Shown piece by piece: positions 1-9,273 of a stretch of 64,000 nt of DNA; within the stretch, counting starts at the first letter, position 1, and every line of letters starts with the position of its first letter. A model generated the notes under the pieces. The model did no database searches. It had not been told where the DNA came from and worked only from the letters and a program-made list of their open reading frames with translations. The translations under genes were made by a program, and so were the position numbers. The stretch comes from JBGTBD01 sp041749475 (lineage in GTDB: Bacteria; Pseudomonadota; Alphaproteobacteria; Rickettsiales; UBA998): positions 35,100-99,099 of the forward strand of contig JBGTBD010000011.1 in NCBI GenBank assembly GCA_041749475.1, read 5' to 3'.

Positions 1-718
1 CCGCTGCCTTCAGGCTGGCTCCCCCTACCAATACACCGCCGACCTCTTCCAAGGAAAACAGGCCGGGCGCATTATCGGGCTTTACTGAACCGCCATAAAG
101 CACAGCTACCCGGTTCAGTTCAACTGATTTTTTCGTGGAAACGCATTCGCGGATGTGGCGATGCATCGCGGAAACATCCGCCAACTCGGCCACACGCCCC
201 GTCCCGATGGCCCAGACCGGCTCGTAGGCGATGATGAGCGGGTTGGGGATGGCAAGCTCCAGTGCGGCGATTAATTGCTGTTCCACGACTGTTTCGGCCT
301 GCCCCGCTTCGCGTTGTTCCAACGTCTCGCCGACGCAGAGGATGGGAATGAGGCCTGCGCTTACGCTGGCGGCCAGTTTGGTGGCGATTAGCGTGTCATG
401 CTCCCTATGGAACTGGCGGCGCTCGGAATGGCCGAGGATGACGTATGTGCAGCCCGCATCGACCAGCATCCCCGCGCTGATGTCGCCAGTAAATGCGCCG
501 GACGGCTCAGGATGGCAGTCCTGCGCGCCGAGGGCCGCGGCGGGCCAGTCTTTCATCGCGCTTTTAGCGGTGGACAATAAGGTGAATGGGGGGCAGATTA
601 CGGTAGTAGTCGCGTTTACAGAAGCCTCTCGCACAGCGGGGGCGATCCCAGAAAGCAGACTTAGCGCCTTTTCCGTCGTACCATACATCTTCCAGTTTCC
701 GACAATGAACTTCTGCAT
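1..718 (-). CDS. tpiA: Triosephosphate isomerase, 3' end cut by window
   Basis: Interconverts glyceraldehyde-3-phosphate and dihydroxyacetone phosphate in the cytosol (glycolysis and gluconeogenesis). The 239 visible codons hold the family signatures in order: GNWKMY at the N terminus with the substrate-binding Asn and Lys, LGHSERR with the electrophilic His, AYEPVWAIGTG with the catalytic Glu, and YGGSVKP in the phosphate-binding loop. The family is about 250 residues, so only some ten C-terminal residues lie beyond position 1. The ATG at 718 is preceded by GGAAG-AACAGG, a fair ribosome site. It is divergent from the next gene. In many alphaproteobacteria tpiA adjoins ppiD and the trp genes, as here. 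Identity is secure. Confidence 0.97.
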   Translation of the reverse strand, partial: MQKFIVGNWKMYGTTEKALSLLSGIAPAVREASVNATTTVICPPFTLLSTAKSAMKDWPAAALGAQDCHPEPSGAFTGDISAGMLVDAGCTYVILGHSERRQFHREHDTLIATKLAASVSAGLIPILCVGETLEQREAGQAETVVEQQLIAALELAIPNPLIIAYEPVWAIGTGRVAELADVSAMHRHIRECVSTKKSVELNRVAVLYGGSVKPDNAPGLFSLEEVGGVLVGGASLKAA

Positions 719-840
719 CCTGTTCTTCCCGATAGCATGATTAAGTGTCTAACTCCAGTTAAGAAAGCAGTGAATTAGCAGTTACATAAACAATGAAAAC
801 CAGCTACAATTAATTTGATTCCAAATTGTTAAGTAGATTT

Positions 841-1500
841 ATGCAATATAAACAACACTCGTTTGCGATTATTATTTTAGCTATCCTTATCAACGCTGCA
901 GTCGTTTATTCCGCTACCACTAGCCCTCTGGTTTCTACCCCACCGGATGCGCGTCATTTAGATGCGCCCCCTTCCTCCCCCGCACCAGATAATTTAGTGC
1001 GCGTAGATGTGCATGTATGTTCAAAGAAATGGCTTCAGGAAGCGAGAGAGCAAAATGCGGACAACCTTGAGGCTTTTGAAGAGAGCCTAAAGCAAGATGA
1101 ATACAAATACTGTTTGGATGGTTTTGAAGACCAAGGCGTTGAAGCATTTCCTATCATGACAGAACGCAACCCTTCCGCGGAGTTTCCGGAAGAGAAATTA
1201 ATGCAAGATATTGCTAAAGAATTACATGATTCGGAAGCCTACACCTGTATTTCCACTGTTACGCAGACCAACAACACAAACGGCTATGTAGAGCCTAAAC
1301 CTGTATCTATTCCAGATTTTACGGATAATCCGGCCCCGAAAGGCAATCTCGTGTCACATAATCTCAAAAGTGACAGCCGCTGCCCAGAGGGATATACGGA
1401 ACATTCCGGTGTTTTTACAGATACTGTTCCAAAGGGATACACTACTTATCATAGCGGAGCTCCTGCAAAAGGGATGCCTCCCTACAGGATAATCTATTAA
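841..1500 (+). CDS. Orphan exported protein, 219 aa
   Basis: I do not recognise this gene. The N terminus (MQYKQHSF followed by a hydrophobic stretch ending VVYSATT) looks like a signal peptide or a single membrane anchor. A short Pro/Ser-rich linker follows, then a polar, Glu/Asp-rich body with five cysteines. The C terminus is rich in Tyr, Gly and Pro (GYTTYHSG, MPPYRIIY). An in-frame TTG at 826 would add five residues, but the ATG at 841 puts the charged residues directly before the hydrophobic core and is preferred. No clear Shine-Dalgarno sequence is visible. Base composition is more AT-rich than tpiA or ppiD on either side, which hints at acquisition or relaxed selection. Function unknown. 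Confidence 0.6.
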   Translation: MQYKQHSFAIIILAILINAAVVYSATTSPLVSTPPDARHLDAPPSSPAPDNLVRVDVHVCSKKWLQEAREQNADNLEAFEESLKQDEYKYCLDGFEDQGVEAFPIMTERNPSAEFPEEKLMQDIAKELHDSEAYTCISTVTQTNNTNGYVEPKPVSIPDFTDNPAPKGNLVSHNLKSDSRCPEGYTEHSGVFTDTVPKGYTTYHSGAPAKGMPPYRIIY

Positions 1501-1612
1501 TACCCTATTGGAATCCCTCAACTGAGACCATTAATCAGATTCTGGCGTATGAGGTTGCATTTAGGCCAGAGTATTTGTACATCTCTCCTGCACCAACCAA
1601 TGGACTTACATC

Positions 1613-3514
1613 ATGCTTAGAGAAATCCGCAAAGGCGTTTCCGGCTTCTTCGCCAAAATCCTCATCATCCTCCTCGTCGTCAGTTTTGCCTTCTGGGGGA
1701 TTGAAGATGTCGTCAACGGCACAAGCCCCGGCGTTCTCGCGCAAGTGGGGGGTGAGGAAGTCACCGTGGCGGAATTCCAGCGCTCCATCCGCGATATCAA
1801 GACCGCACTCGGCGACCAGTATTCCCCCGAATTGCTCAAGAGCCTGAATCTTTACCAGATCAAGCTACAAAGCCTGGTCAGTAGCAAGCTGCTGGTTCAG
1901 GAGGCGCGTCGCCTCGGTATCACCATCAGTGACGAGGCGGTGGTGCAATATATCAGCAAGGATAAGTCATTCTATAGCCCCAACGGGAATTTCGACCGTG
2001 GGTTGTTCGCACAGTTGATCCGTCAGCAGGGGTATACGGAAGCACAGTACATCGAAGCGCTGCGCCAGCAATTAGCAGCGCGGATCATCGTTGGCTCGCT
2101 GACCGAAAAACCGGCCTACCCTCCCGCGCTGCTCTCCCTGCTTTATCAGGCGAAGTATGAGCGTCGTGAAGCGTTGCTCATTCACCTCTCCCCTTCGGCG
2201 GTGACGGAGGAGCCACAGGCCAGTGACGCGGACCTGAAAGCCTATTTCGAGAAGAATCGCGCAGCGTATAACGCGCCGGAATACCGCACGTTGCGCTATA
2301 TCACCATCACGCCGGACGATGTGATGAACGGGGTGAATATTAGCCGTGAGGACGTGATGGAAGCCTATCAGCAACGCGCAGGGGAGTTGGTGGAACCTGA
2401 GCGCCGCAAGGTATCCCAATTGCTTTATGATCGCAAGGAGCAGGCAGACAAAGCCTATGAGATCCTGATGGCGGGTGGCACGGTGGATGCGGCGGCGAAA
2501 ACCGTTCCTCCCGTGAATAAGGATGCCATCACGCTGGGCTGGAAAAAACGCGGCGAATTGCCGACGGGCGATAAGGACGTCTTCGCGCTCAATGCGAGTG
2601 AATTCACCAAACCGCTCGAGGGGCCGTTCGGATGGCAGGTGTTTTACGTCTCCAGCGTCGATGAAGCACAGCCCATGCCGTTCAAGGACGTGAAGGGCAT
2701 GCTGGAGAAAGAACTCCGCCAGAACAAGGGTGAAGAAGAGATGCAACGCCTCGTCGAGCGGCTGGAAGACTCAGTCTCCGCCGGGTCAACGCTGGACCAG
2801 ATGGCTGAGGCGGTCGATGTGAAGGTGAAAACCACCGACCCCATCGACACATCCGGCAAGACGCCCGATAACCGCGACGGCATAGACGTCACCCGCTTCA
2901 CCGGGCTGTTGGAGACAGCGTTCACCATGAAGAAGGGTGAATCCTCCGACCTGTTGATGGAAGCGGATGGAACTTATTCGGTGCTACAGGTGCAGGACAT
3001 AACCAAAGCACGCGAGAAGACGTTCGACGAAGTACGCGGGCAGGTGATACAGGATTGGAAGCGTGAAATGACCGCGTCGTCCTTTGCCACCACATCGCAG
3101 AAACTGGCCGAAGACCTCATCAAGGGCAAGGAGCCTTCCTTCGCCAATATGCAGGGTGTGGAGGTCGAACGCGGGACAGTCTCCCGCGATGGGGGCTTTG
3201 AGAGCGACAATGGGAAGAGTAATGCCAACCTGCCGGACGGGCTGGTCAGCGAGCTCTTTACGGCGGACGCCAAACAACCCTTCACCCGCGCCGCTCAGGT
3301 GGGCGACTTTTTCGTTATCGCAAAGCTGGAATCCATCCTTCCCGCTGCCGACCCGGTGAAGGACGCGGACGCCAAGCGCGACTTCAACGCGCTGAAACGC
3401 ACGCTGGCGCAAGATGCGCGGGACGAGATATTGCAGCAGTATTTCACGGCGCTGCGCAAGCAATATCCGGTATCGGTCAACGGCAACATCCTGCAAGGGC
3501 TGATACAGGAGTAG
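1613..3514 (+). CDS. ppiD: PpiD-type peptidyl-prolyl isomerase/chaperone
   Basis: Inner-membrane-anchored periplasmic chaperone of the SurA/PpiD parvulin family, thought to assist folding of exported proteins. The order fits PpiD: a short cytosolic start (MLREIRKG), one membrane helix at about residues 13-34 (ILIILLVVSFAFW), a SurA-N-like helical region to about residue 210, a parvulin domain near 265-365 (VSQLLYDRKEQA to FGWQVFYV), and a long helical C-terminal part. At 633 residues it matches the family. The parvulin loop looks degenerate, as in many PpiD proteins, so chaperone activity may dominate. Its stop is one base before the trpE start, so it probably leads the trp transcript. The ATG at 1613 has no strong ribosome site. 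Confidence 0.9.
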   Translation: MLREIRKGVSGFFAKILIILLVVSFAFWGIEDVVNGTSPGVLAQVGGEEVTVAEFQRSIRDIKTALGDQYSPELLKSLNLYQIKLQSLVSSKLLVQEARRLGITISDEAVVQYISKDKSFYSPNGNFDRGLFAQLIRQQGYTEAQYIEALRQQLAARIIVGSLTEKPAYPPALLSLLYQAKYERREALLIHLSPSAVTEEPQASDADLKAYFEKNRAAYNAPEYRTLRYITITPDDVMNGVNISREDVMEAYQQRAGELVEPERRKVSQLLYDRKEQADKAYEILMAGGTVDAAAKTVPPVNKDAITLGWKKRGELPTGDKDVFALNASEFTKPLEGPFGWQVFYVSSVDEAQPMPFKDVKGMLEKELRQNKGEEEMQRLVERLEDSVSAGSTLDQMAEAVDVKVKTTDPIDTSGKTPDNRDGIDVTRFTGLLETAFTMKKGESSDLLMEADGTYSVLQVQDITKAREKTFDEVRGQVIQDWKREMTASSFATTSQKLAEDLIKGKEPSFANMQGVEVERGTVSRDGGFESDNGKSNANLPDGLVSELFTADAKQPFTRAAQVGDFFVIAKLESILPAADPVKDADAKRDFNALKRTLAQDARDEILQQYFTALRKQYPVSVNGNILQGLIQE

Positions 3515-3515
3515 C

Positions 3516-5018
3516 ATGGCGCGACTCCAGCCGGATAAATCCACGTTTCAGCAGGGCTACAAAAGCGGCCAGCACCAGCTGGTCTGGACAAAACTGCTCG
3601 CCGATTGCGAAACGCCCGTCTCCGCGATGCTGAAGCTGAAGGACGATACCACCCCCTGCTTCCTGCTGGAATCGGTCGAAGGCGGTGAGGTGCGCGGGCG
3701 GTATTCCATCATCGGGCTATATCCTGATTTGCTATGGCAATGCCACGGCACGAAAGCGAGCATCTGCCGCGACGTGCGCGGGGGGCAGTTCGTGGACTGT
3801 GCGGAAGAAAGCATTCCCTCACTCAAGCGCCTGCTGAAGGATATCGCCTTCCCCATCCCTAACGGTCTGCCACCGATGTCCGCCGGACTGATCGGCTATT
3901 TCGGGTATGACATGATCAAGCAGGTGGAGACATTGCCATCCGCTAATCCCGACCCTATCGGTATTCCCGATGCCTGCCTGATGCGCCCCGGCGCGCTGGT
4001 GATTTTCGATGCGCGCGACGGGGTGATGTTCCTGCTTGTCCCCGTGTGGAACGAAGACGCGGCGACGTCCCCGGACGCACGGTATGACGAGGCATGCGCA
4101 TTGCTGGAACAGATTCAGCATAAGCTCGCGCAGCCTGCGACGCACCCGGTGATTCCGGCGGAGGACGTGGATGGCAGCGCCCTCGCCTTCACCTCCAACC
4201 TGACGCTGGATGGCTATACCGACATGGTGGAGAAAGCGAAGGAGTATATCCGCGCGGGGGACATCTTTCAGGTCGTGCCGTCGCAAAGGTTTGCAGCACC
4301 CTTCCTGATGCCGCATTTCGCGCTCTATCGTGCATTGCGTCACCTGAACCCTTCGCCGTTTTTGTTCTATCTACAGATGCAGGGGTTCTCGCTCATCGGC
4401 TCCAGCCCTGAAATTCTCGTCCGTGTTCGCGCGGGGAAAATCACCGTGCGGCCTATTGCGGGCACGCGCCGCCGGGGGAAGACGCCTGCGGAGGATATGG
4501 CGCTGGAACAGGATTTGTTGAATGACCCCAAGGAACTCGCGGAGCATCTGATGCTGTTGGACTTGGGTCGGAACGATGTAGGCCGCTGCGCTAAGACGGG
4601 CACGGTGAAGGTCACCGAGCAGATGGTGGTGGAGCGCTATAGCCACGTAATGCATATTGTCTCCAATGTCGAAGGCGAGCTTGACCCGCGCTTCACCGCG
4701 TTCGACGCGCTGATGAGCGGCTTCCCGGCGGGGACGGTTTCCGGCGCACCGAAAATCCGCGCGATGGAAATTATTGATGAACTGGAGCCTGTAAAGCGCA
4801 GTTTCTATGGCGGCGGCGTCGGCTATTTCGGGTCGGACGGGTCGATGGACACCTGCATTACACTCCGCACCGGACTCATCAAGGATGGTGAGCTGTACGT
4901 GCAAGCGGGCGGCGGCGTCGTCGCCGATAGCGACCCGGTCGCTGAATACGAAGAATCGGTCAATAAATCCAAAGCGCTGCAACGCGCGGCGGGATTTGCT
5001 AAGGTGTTCGCATCATGA
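3516..5018 (+). CDS. trpE: Anthranilate synthase component I
   Basis: Aminates chorismate and eliminates pyruvate to give anthranilate, the first committed step of tryptophan synthesis, using ammonia delivered by TrpG. The 500 residues carry the LLES motif near residue 50, which forms the tryptophan feedback site in this family. The chorismate-binding domain is seen as PIAGTRRRG, LGRNDVGR, GTVSGAPK and a C-terminal YGGGVGY block. There is no fused glutamine amidotransferase domain, because trpG follows as a separate gene. The ATG lies one base after the ppiD stop and the end overlaps trpG by four bases (ATGA), so translation is likely coupled. No leader peptide or attenuator is visible upstream. 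Confidence 0.97.
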   Translation: MARLQPDKSTFQQGYKSGQHQLVWTKLLADCETPVSAMLKLKDDTTPCFLLESVEGGEVRGRYSIIGLYPDLLWQCHGTKASICRDVRGGQFVDCAEESIPSLKRLLKDIAFPIPNGLPPMSAGLIGYFGYDMIKQVETLPSANPDPIGIPDACLMRPGALVIFDARDGVMFLLVPVWNEDAATSPDARYDEACALLEQIQHKLAQPATHPVIPAEDVDGSALAFTSNLTLDGYTDMVEKAKEYIRAGDIFQVVPSQRFAAPFLMPHFALYRALRHLNPSPFLFYLQMQGFSLIGSSPEILVRVRAGKITVRPIAGTRRRGKTPAEDMALEQDLLNDPKELAEHLMLLDLGRNDVGRCAKTGTVKVTEQMVVERYSHVMHIVSNVEGELDPRFTAFDALMSGFPAGTVSGAPKIRAMEIIDELEPVKRSFYGGGVGYFGSDGSMDTCITLRTGLIKDGELYVQAGGGVVADSDPVAEYEESVNKSKALQRAAGFAKVFAS

Positions 5019-5584
5019 CACGCATTCTCCTCCTCGATAATTATGATAGTTTCACCTATAACCTACTGCATTATTTCGGGCAGTTGGGGGCCGAGGTGGA
5101 AGTGGTGCGGAATGATGCGTTGAGCATTGATGACATCCGTGCCAAGAAGCCAGGTGGCATCGTCATCTCACCCGGGCCGGGGAAGCCGGAGGATGCGGGT
5201 ATCTGCCCGCAGGTCATTAGAGAACTCGGACCGGAGATTCCCATTTTCGGGGTCTGTCTCGGGCATCAGGCCATCGGCCTTGTCTATGGCGGTAACGTGG
5301 TGCGCCACCCGCCGATGCACGGGAAGACCAGCCCCGTCATCCATCAAGGGAAAACCGTGTTTAAGGGACTGCCCTCCCCTTTCACGGCCACGCGGTATCA
5401 TTCGTTGATCGTCGATAAGGCGGGGTTGCCGGATTGTCTGGAGATCACGGCGGAGACTTCCGATGGAATCATCATGGGCCTGTCACACAAGCAATTCCCC
5501 GTGCATGGCGTCCAGTTCCACCCCGAAAGCATCGCCTCCGACCACGGTCACGCGATATTGAAGAATTTTTTAGATAATTGCTAA
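5015..5584 (+). CDS. trpG: Anthranilate synthase component II (glutamine amidotransferase)
   Basis: Class I glutamine amidotransferase that hydrolyses glutamine and channels ammonia to TrpE. The 189 residues contain the N-terminal LLLDNYDSFTYNL, the oxyanion region SPGPGKP, the nucleophile Cys in FGVCLGHQ, and the catalytic His-Glu pair in GVQFHPES. The length is normal for a stand-alone subunit. In some bacteria the same protein also serves aminodeoxychorismate synthase (PabA); no pabB is in this window, so dual use cannot be judged. It overlaps trpE by four bases and is followed by a 114-base gap before trpD. Confidence 0.97.
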   Translation: MTRILLLDNYDSFTYNLLHYFGQLGAEVEVVRNDALSIDDIRAKKPGGIVISPGPGKPEDAGICPQVIRELGPEIPIFGVCLGHQAIGLVYGGNVVRHPPMHGKTSPVIHQGKTVFKGLPSPFTATRYHSLIVDKAGLPDCLEITAETSDGIIMGLSHKQFPVHGVQFHPESIASDHGHAILKNFLDNC

Positions 5585-5698
5585 ATAATCTTTGCTGTAA
5601 AAAACACTTGTGTAAGAGGCTCGAAAGCGGGAATCTTATAGCAAGTGACATGGACGATTCCGGCATGCTATGTGCAAGGCCGGGCAATAAGGGGACAT

Positions 5699-6745
5699 AT
5701 GGGCGCGAACGATATACAGAACATGCTGACCATCATCGCCAACGGCGAGCATCTGACGCGGGAACAGGCGAAACGCTCCTTCCAGATCATCATGAACGGC
5801 GGAGCGACGCCGGGGCAGATCGCCGCGTTCCTGATGGGTTTACGCATCAACGGTGAGACGGTCGATGAACTGCTCGGAGGGGCGGAGATCATGCGGCTGA
5901 AGGCCCTGCATATCACTGCGCCGGACGGCGCTATCGACACGTGTGGTACGGGCGGTGATTTGAAGCGCACGCTAAATATCTCCACCGCTACCGCCATCGT
6001 CGTCGCCTCGTGCGGCGTACCCGTCGCCAAGCACGGTAACCGCGGCATTTCTTCGGCCTCCGGTTCGGCGGATGTGCTGCAGGAACTAGGCGTCAACATC
6101 CTCGGTGACGCGAAGGTCGCGGAGCAATGTCTCATGGAAGCGGGAATATGCTTCATGATGGCCCCGCATTATCACCAGACCATGCGCCACGTCACCCCTG
6201 TGCGCGTGGAACTTGGGCTGCGTACCGTGTTCAACCTGCTCGGCCCCCTCGCCAACCCGGCGGGCGTTACGCGCCAGCTCATCGGTGTGTATGACGCGAA
6301 ATGGGTGAAGCCTCTGGCAGAGGTGTTGAAAGAACTCGGCGCAGAGCATGCGTGGGTTGTCTGCGGTGAGGACGGCAGTGACGAGATCATCACCCATGGG
6401 GTCACCCATGTGGCGGAGTTGAAGGAAGGACAGGTGCGCACGTTCGACATCCATCCCGCATCGCTCGGTATCCCCATGCCTAATTCCGATGAATTGCGCG
6501 GGCAAGACCCCGCCTTCAACGCCAATGCCATCCGCCGCCTGCTGACCGGTGCGCCGAGCGCGTTCCGCGACATCGTGTTGCTCAACGCCGCCGCCGGGCT
6601 CATCGTCGCCGGAAAAGAAGGCGGCCTTGCCGACGGAATGAAACGCGCCGCAGAAGCCATCGACTCCGGCAAAGCACGCGAAACATTGGCGCGCCTCGGC
6701 TGGATTTCCTCGCAATCGCACGAGGAAGGATCCTATGCTACCTGA
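5699..6745 (+). CDS. trpD: Anthranilate phosphoribosyltransferase
   Basis: Transfers the phosphoribosyl group of PRPP to anthranilate, the second step of tryptophan synthesis. The 348 residues show the glycine-rich PRPP loop as GTGGDLKRT, then LNIST, the KHGNRG segment, and PLANPAG further on. The start is placed at the ATG at 5699, which has AAGGGGA six to eight bases upstream. A GTG at 5645 would add 18 residues that do not resemble the family. The gene ends 11 bases inside trpC, so the two are translationally coupled. The 114-base gap after trpG may hold an internal promoter, but I see no convincing -35/-10 pair. Confidence 0.96.
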   Translation: MGANDIQNMLTIIANGEHLTREQAKRSFQIIMNGGATPGQIAAFLMGLRINGETVDELLGGAEIMRLKALHITAPDGAIDTCGTGGDLKRTLNISTATAIVVASCGVPVAKHGNRGISSASGSADVLQELGVNILGDAKVAEQCLMEAGICFMMAPHYHQTMRHVTPVRVELGLRTVFNLLGPLANPAGVTRQLIGVYDAKWVKPLAEVLKELGAEHAWVVCGEDGSDEIITHGVTHVAELKEGQVRTFDIHPASLGIPMPNSDELRGQDPAFNANAIRRLLTGAPSAFRDIVLLNAAAGLIVAGKEGGLADGMKRAAEAIDSGKARETLARLGWISSQSHEEGSYAT

Positions 6746-7526
6746 TATATTGGAGAAGAAGCGCGCGCATATCCATGAGCGCCAGCTTGCGAACCCGTTG
6801 CCGCATGTCGAGCATCACGCGAAGATGGCCTCCGCCCCGCGCGGGTTCCTCAATGCGCTCAACCGCCGGGTAGAAGCGCGTGAGCCGGCGCTTATCACGG
6901 AAATCAAGAAGGCATCGCCCAGCAAGGGGCTGATTCGCGCGGAGTTCGCGCCCGCCGAACTCGCGCATCAATATGAACTGGGTGGCGCGACGTGCCTTTC
7001 CGTCCTCACCGATACGCCTTATTTCCAAGGGGCGGATCAGCATCTGATACTGGCGCGGGACGCTGTTTCCCTGCCCGTATTGCGCAAGGATTTCATCATC
7101 GACCCCTATCAGGTGGTGGAGGCGCGCGCGCTGGGCGCGGATGCCATCCTGCTCATCATGGCCGCGGTGGATGTGCCGCTGGCGCGCGCTATCGAGGCGA
7201 TGGCACAGGAATGGAAGATGGATGTGCTGATCGAGGTGCATGACGAGCAGGAACTCCATACCGCGTTGGCTGAACTATCCTCCCCCCTCATCGGCATCAA
7301 TAATCGCAATCTCAGTACGCTGAAAATCGACCTGGAGACCAGCGTCCGCCTCGTGAAAATGATTCCTGACGGCAAAACCGTGGTCTGTGAAAGCGGCATC
7401 AAGACCGCCAGCGACATTGACAAAATGGTGCAGTGCGGTATCAGTTGTTTCCTGATCGGTGAATCACTGCTGGTGCAGCCCAACCTCACCGACGCCACGC
7501 GTAGCCTGTTAAGGAAAGCGGCATGA
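6735..7526 (+). CDS. trpC: Indole-3-glycerol phosphate synthase
   Basis: Ring-closing decarboxylase that makes indole-3-glycerol phosphate in tryptophan synthesis. It is a single TIM barrel of 263 residues with the expected segments: EIKKASPSKG (catalytic Lys), VLTDTPYFQG, LRKDFIIDPYQ, LIEVHDEQEL, IGINNRN and VCESGI. It is not fused to TrpF. It starts inside the end of trpD and its TGA overlaps the next ATG, so the transcript continues into the DUF599 gene. In many relatives the neighbours here are moaC, moeA and lexA; they are missing from this locus. Confidence 0.97.
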   Translation: MLPDILEKKRAHIHERQLANPLPHVEHHAKMASAPRGFLNALNRRVEAREPALITEIKKASPSKGLIRAEFAPAELAHQYELGGATCLSVLTDTPYFQGADQHLILARDAVSLPVLRKDFIIDPYQVVEARALGADAILLIMAAVDVPLARAIEAMAQEWKMDVLIEVHDEQELHTALAELSSPLIGINNRNLSTLKIDLETSVRLVKMIPDGKTVVCESGIKTASDIDKMVQCGISCFLIGESLLVQPNLTDATRSLLRKAA

Positions 7527-8266
7527 ATCAACTAATTTATATAGGGCCTGAGCTTTCTATCGAGCTCATTGATATCGTCGCCTTTTTGTGGTTCCTGTGC
7601 GGGTGGCTGGGCTATGCGCTTTATTGCAAGCATGTCGGCTTCAACCAGCATAACCTGCTCTATATCATCAACGAATACCGCCTGCAGTGGATGCGCGTGA
7701 TGCTCCGCCGCGAGAACCGGCTGGTGGATGTCTCCGCCATCGGCAACCTGCTGCGGAGTATCTCCTTCTTTGCCTCCACCTGCATCCTGCTGCAGATCGG
7801 TCTTTTCACCATGTTTGGCTACCGCGATGAAGGCCAAGCCCTCATCAGCGCCCTGCCCTTCGGCACGTCCACCAATGATTTCATGTGGGAGTTTAAGATT
7901 TTCCTGCTGTCGGTCATCTTCATCTATGGGTTCTTCAAGTTCACATGGTCGCTGCGGCAATATAACTATGCCTGCATCTTCGTCTGTTCCTGCCCGCCGC
8001 CGCATGAGTTGAAATCCGACCATGTGCGGCAGGAGATGATCGCGCATCAGGGGGCGCGGCTTGTCACCAACGCCGCCGGGCATTTCAACCTCGGGATGCG
8101 CGCGTATTATTATGGGCTGGCGGCCTGTAGCTGGTTCCTGCATGGTTGGGCGTTCATCGCCTGCACCACGCTCGTCGTCCTCGTCCTCTACCGCCGGGAG
8201 TTCCGCTCCTACACGCATGAGATCATGGCGAAGGAAGATTTCCTAAAGAAACAGCCCGCCTGGTAA
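7523..8266 (+). CDS. DUF599 family membrane protein
   Basis: The 247 residues match the DUF599 family, alphaproteobacterial inner-membrane proteins of unknown role. Four hydrophobic segments are visible, near residues 15-35, 75-95, 125-145 and 195-225. A conserved polar stretch follows the first (GFNQHNLLYIINEYRLQWM, then MLRRENRLVD). The last part contains NLGMRAYYYG and a helix ending at the basic YRREFRSY. The ATG overlaps the trpC stop, and the stop shares a base with the next start, so the gene is embedded in the trp operon. That position is no evidence for a role in tryptophan metabolism. Confidence 0.8.
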   Translation: MNQLIYIGPELSIELIDIVAFLWFLCGWLGYALYCKHVGFNQHNLLYIINEYRLQWMRVMLRRENRLVDVSAIGNLLRSISFFASTCILLQIGLFTMFGYRDEGQALISALPFGTSTNDFMWEFKIFLLSVIFIYGFFKFTWSLRQYNYACIFVCSCPPPHELKSDHVRQEMIAHQGARLVTNAAGHFNLGMRAYYYGLAACSWFLHGWAFIACTTLVVLVLYRREFRSYTHEIMAKEDFLKKQPAW

Positions 8267-9210
8267 TGCGTTCTTTCTTTATTTTCTTACTTCTATGTAC
8301 GTTCCATGCGCCACTGCCCGTTGCGGCGAAGGCGCTTGATACCTCCGTCTTCTGCGTGCCCGGGAATCGCCAGTCCTATACGCCCATACACGAGCGGCTG
8401 GAGAAGGGATTGCTATTCCGTATCGAGCATTGCGCTTACGCGCCGAGCCATATCCTTGGCACGCTGCATACGGACGATCCTGCCATCATCGCGCAATCGC
8501 ACATGGCCTTCGCGCGTTTGCGCACGTCGCATACGGCGTTGTTCGAGGTGGTGCTGGATGCGAAGAACCAGAAAACCATCATCCAGCACATGCTGCTTCC
8601 CCAGCAACAGCAGGGGCTTGAGGCATTACTGGGCACAGAACAGTTTGCGATTTTAACTCAGGGCATTCAGGAAGCGCATAAGGATTTCCCCGCCGTCGTG
8701 CTCAACCGTTACCGCCCGTGGGCGGCGGCGGTACTGCTGCAATTCCCGCCCCGCGTGGCGGACGGCATCGTGCTGGATGACAAATTGCAGAACGAGGCGA
8801 TTTCCGCACGTATCCCCGTCGTGGGGTTGGAGACGGTCGATGAGCAGTTCGCCGCGTTCGAGTCGATGAGCGATGCCGAACAGCTTACCATGCTGCGTGA
8901 CACACTCGCGCACATGGATAACATCGCACAAGGCAACGCCACCCTCTTCGCCTTATACAAAGCACATGACCTCAAGGGCATCGGCGCGCTTGGCGATAAG
9001 GCCTTTACCGAAATCTCCGACCCGGATTTACGGGAACGTATGAAAGACCAGATCATCACCCAGCGGAACGCGCGGATGGCGGAGGGGATGTTGACCTATC
9101 TGCCGGAAGGCAATCAGTTCATCGCCGTCGGCGCATTGCACCTGCCGGGGGCTGAGGGGATTCTCGCACGGCTGGAAAAGCGCGGGTATTTTATTACTGT
9201 CGTTGAGTAA
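8266..9210 (+). CDS. TraB/GumN family exported protein
   Basis: Belongs to the TraB/GumN (PrgY-like) family, related to Tiki metalloproteases; the bacterial role is poorly known. Residues 1-22 form a signal peptide (hydrophobic core then PVAAKA), so it probably acts in the periplasm. The family marks are present: HILGTLHTDDP near residue 65, a conserved Glu-rich centre, and the C-terminal FIAVGALHLPG block followed by a KRGY ending. The two His-containing GTLH and GALH motifs are the putative metal-binding elements. It starts on the last base of the DUF599 stop (TAATG) and is the last gene of the ppiD-trp transcript. Confidence 0.82.
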   Translation: MRSFFIFLLLCTFHAPLPVAAKALDTSVFCVPGNRQSYTPIHERLEKGLLFRIEHCAYAPSHILGTLHTDDPAIIAQSHMAFARLRTSHTALFEVVLDAKNQKTIIQHMLLPQQQQGLEALLGTEQFAILTQGIQEAHKDFPAVVLNRYRPWAAAVLLQFPPRVADGIVLDDKLQNEAISARIPVVGLETVDEQFAAFESMSDAEQLTMLRDTLAHMDNIAQGNATLFALYKAHDLKGIGALGDKAFTEISDPDLRERMKDQIITQRNARMAEGMLTYLPEGNQFIAVGALHLPGAEGILARLEKRGYFITVVE

Positions 9211-9273
9211 CCTTATGAATATCTCGGCACTGTTTTTGCAAACAAGTTTTCTATAACCAAGGAGACTAACAAA

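Noticed and set aside
231..740. 169-codon open frame on the plus strand
   Set aside because: It lies opposite tpiA, whose translation contains every catalytic motif; the plus-strand product is low-complexity and resembles nothing.
2072..2746. 224-codon minus-strand frame inside ppiD
   Set aside because: His/Arg-rich mirror reading of a well-supported gene; no ribosome site.
3400..3516. trp leader peptide or attenuator
   Set aside because: trpE follows ppiD by one base; there is no leader with Trp codons and no alternative hairpins. The 5585-5698 gap before trpD also lacks them.
5645..5698. GTG start extending TrpD by 18 residues
   Set aside because: The ATG at 5699 has a good ribosome site and matches the family start.
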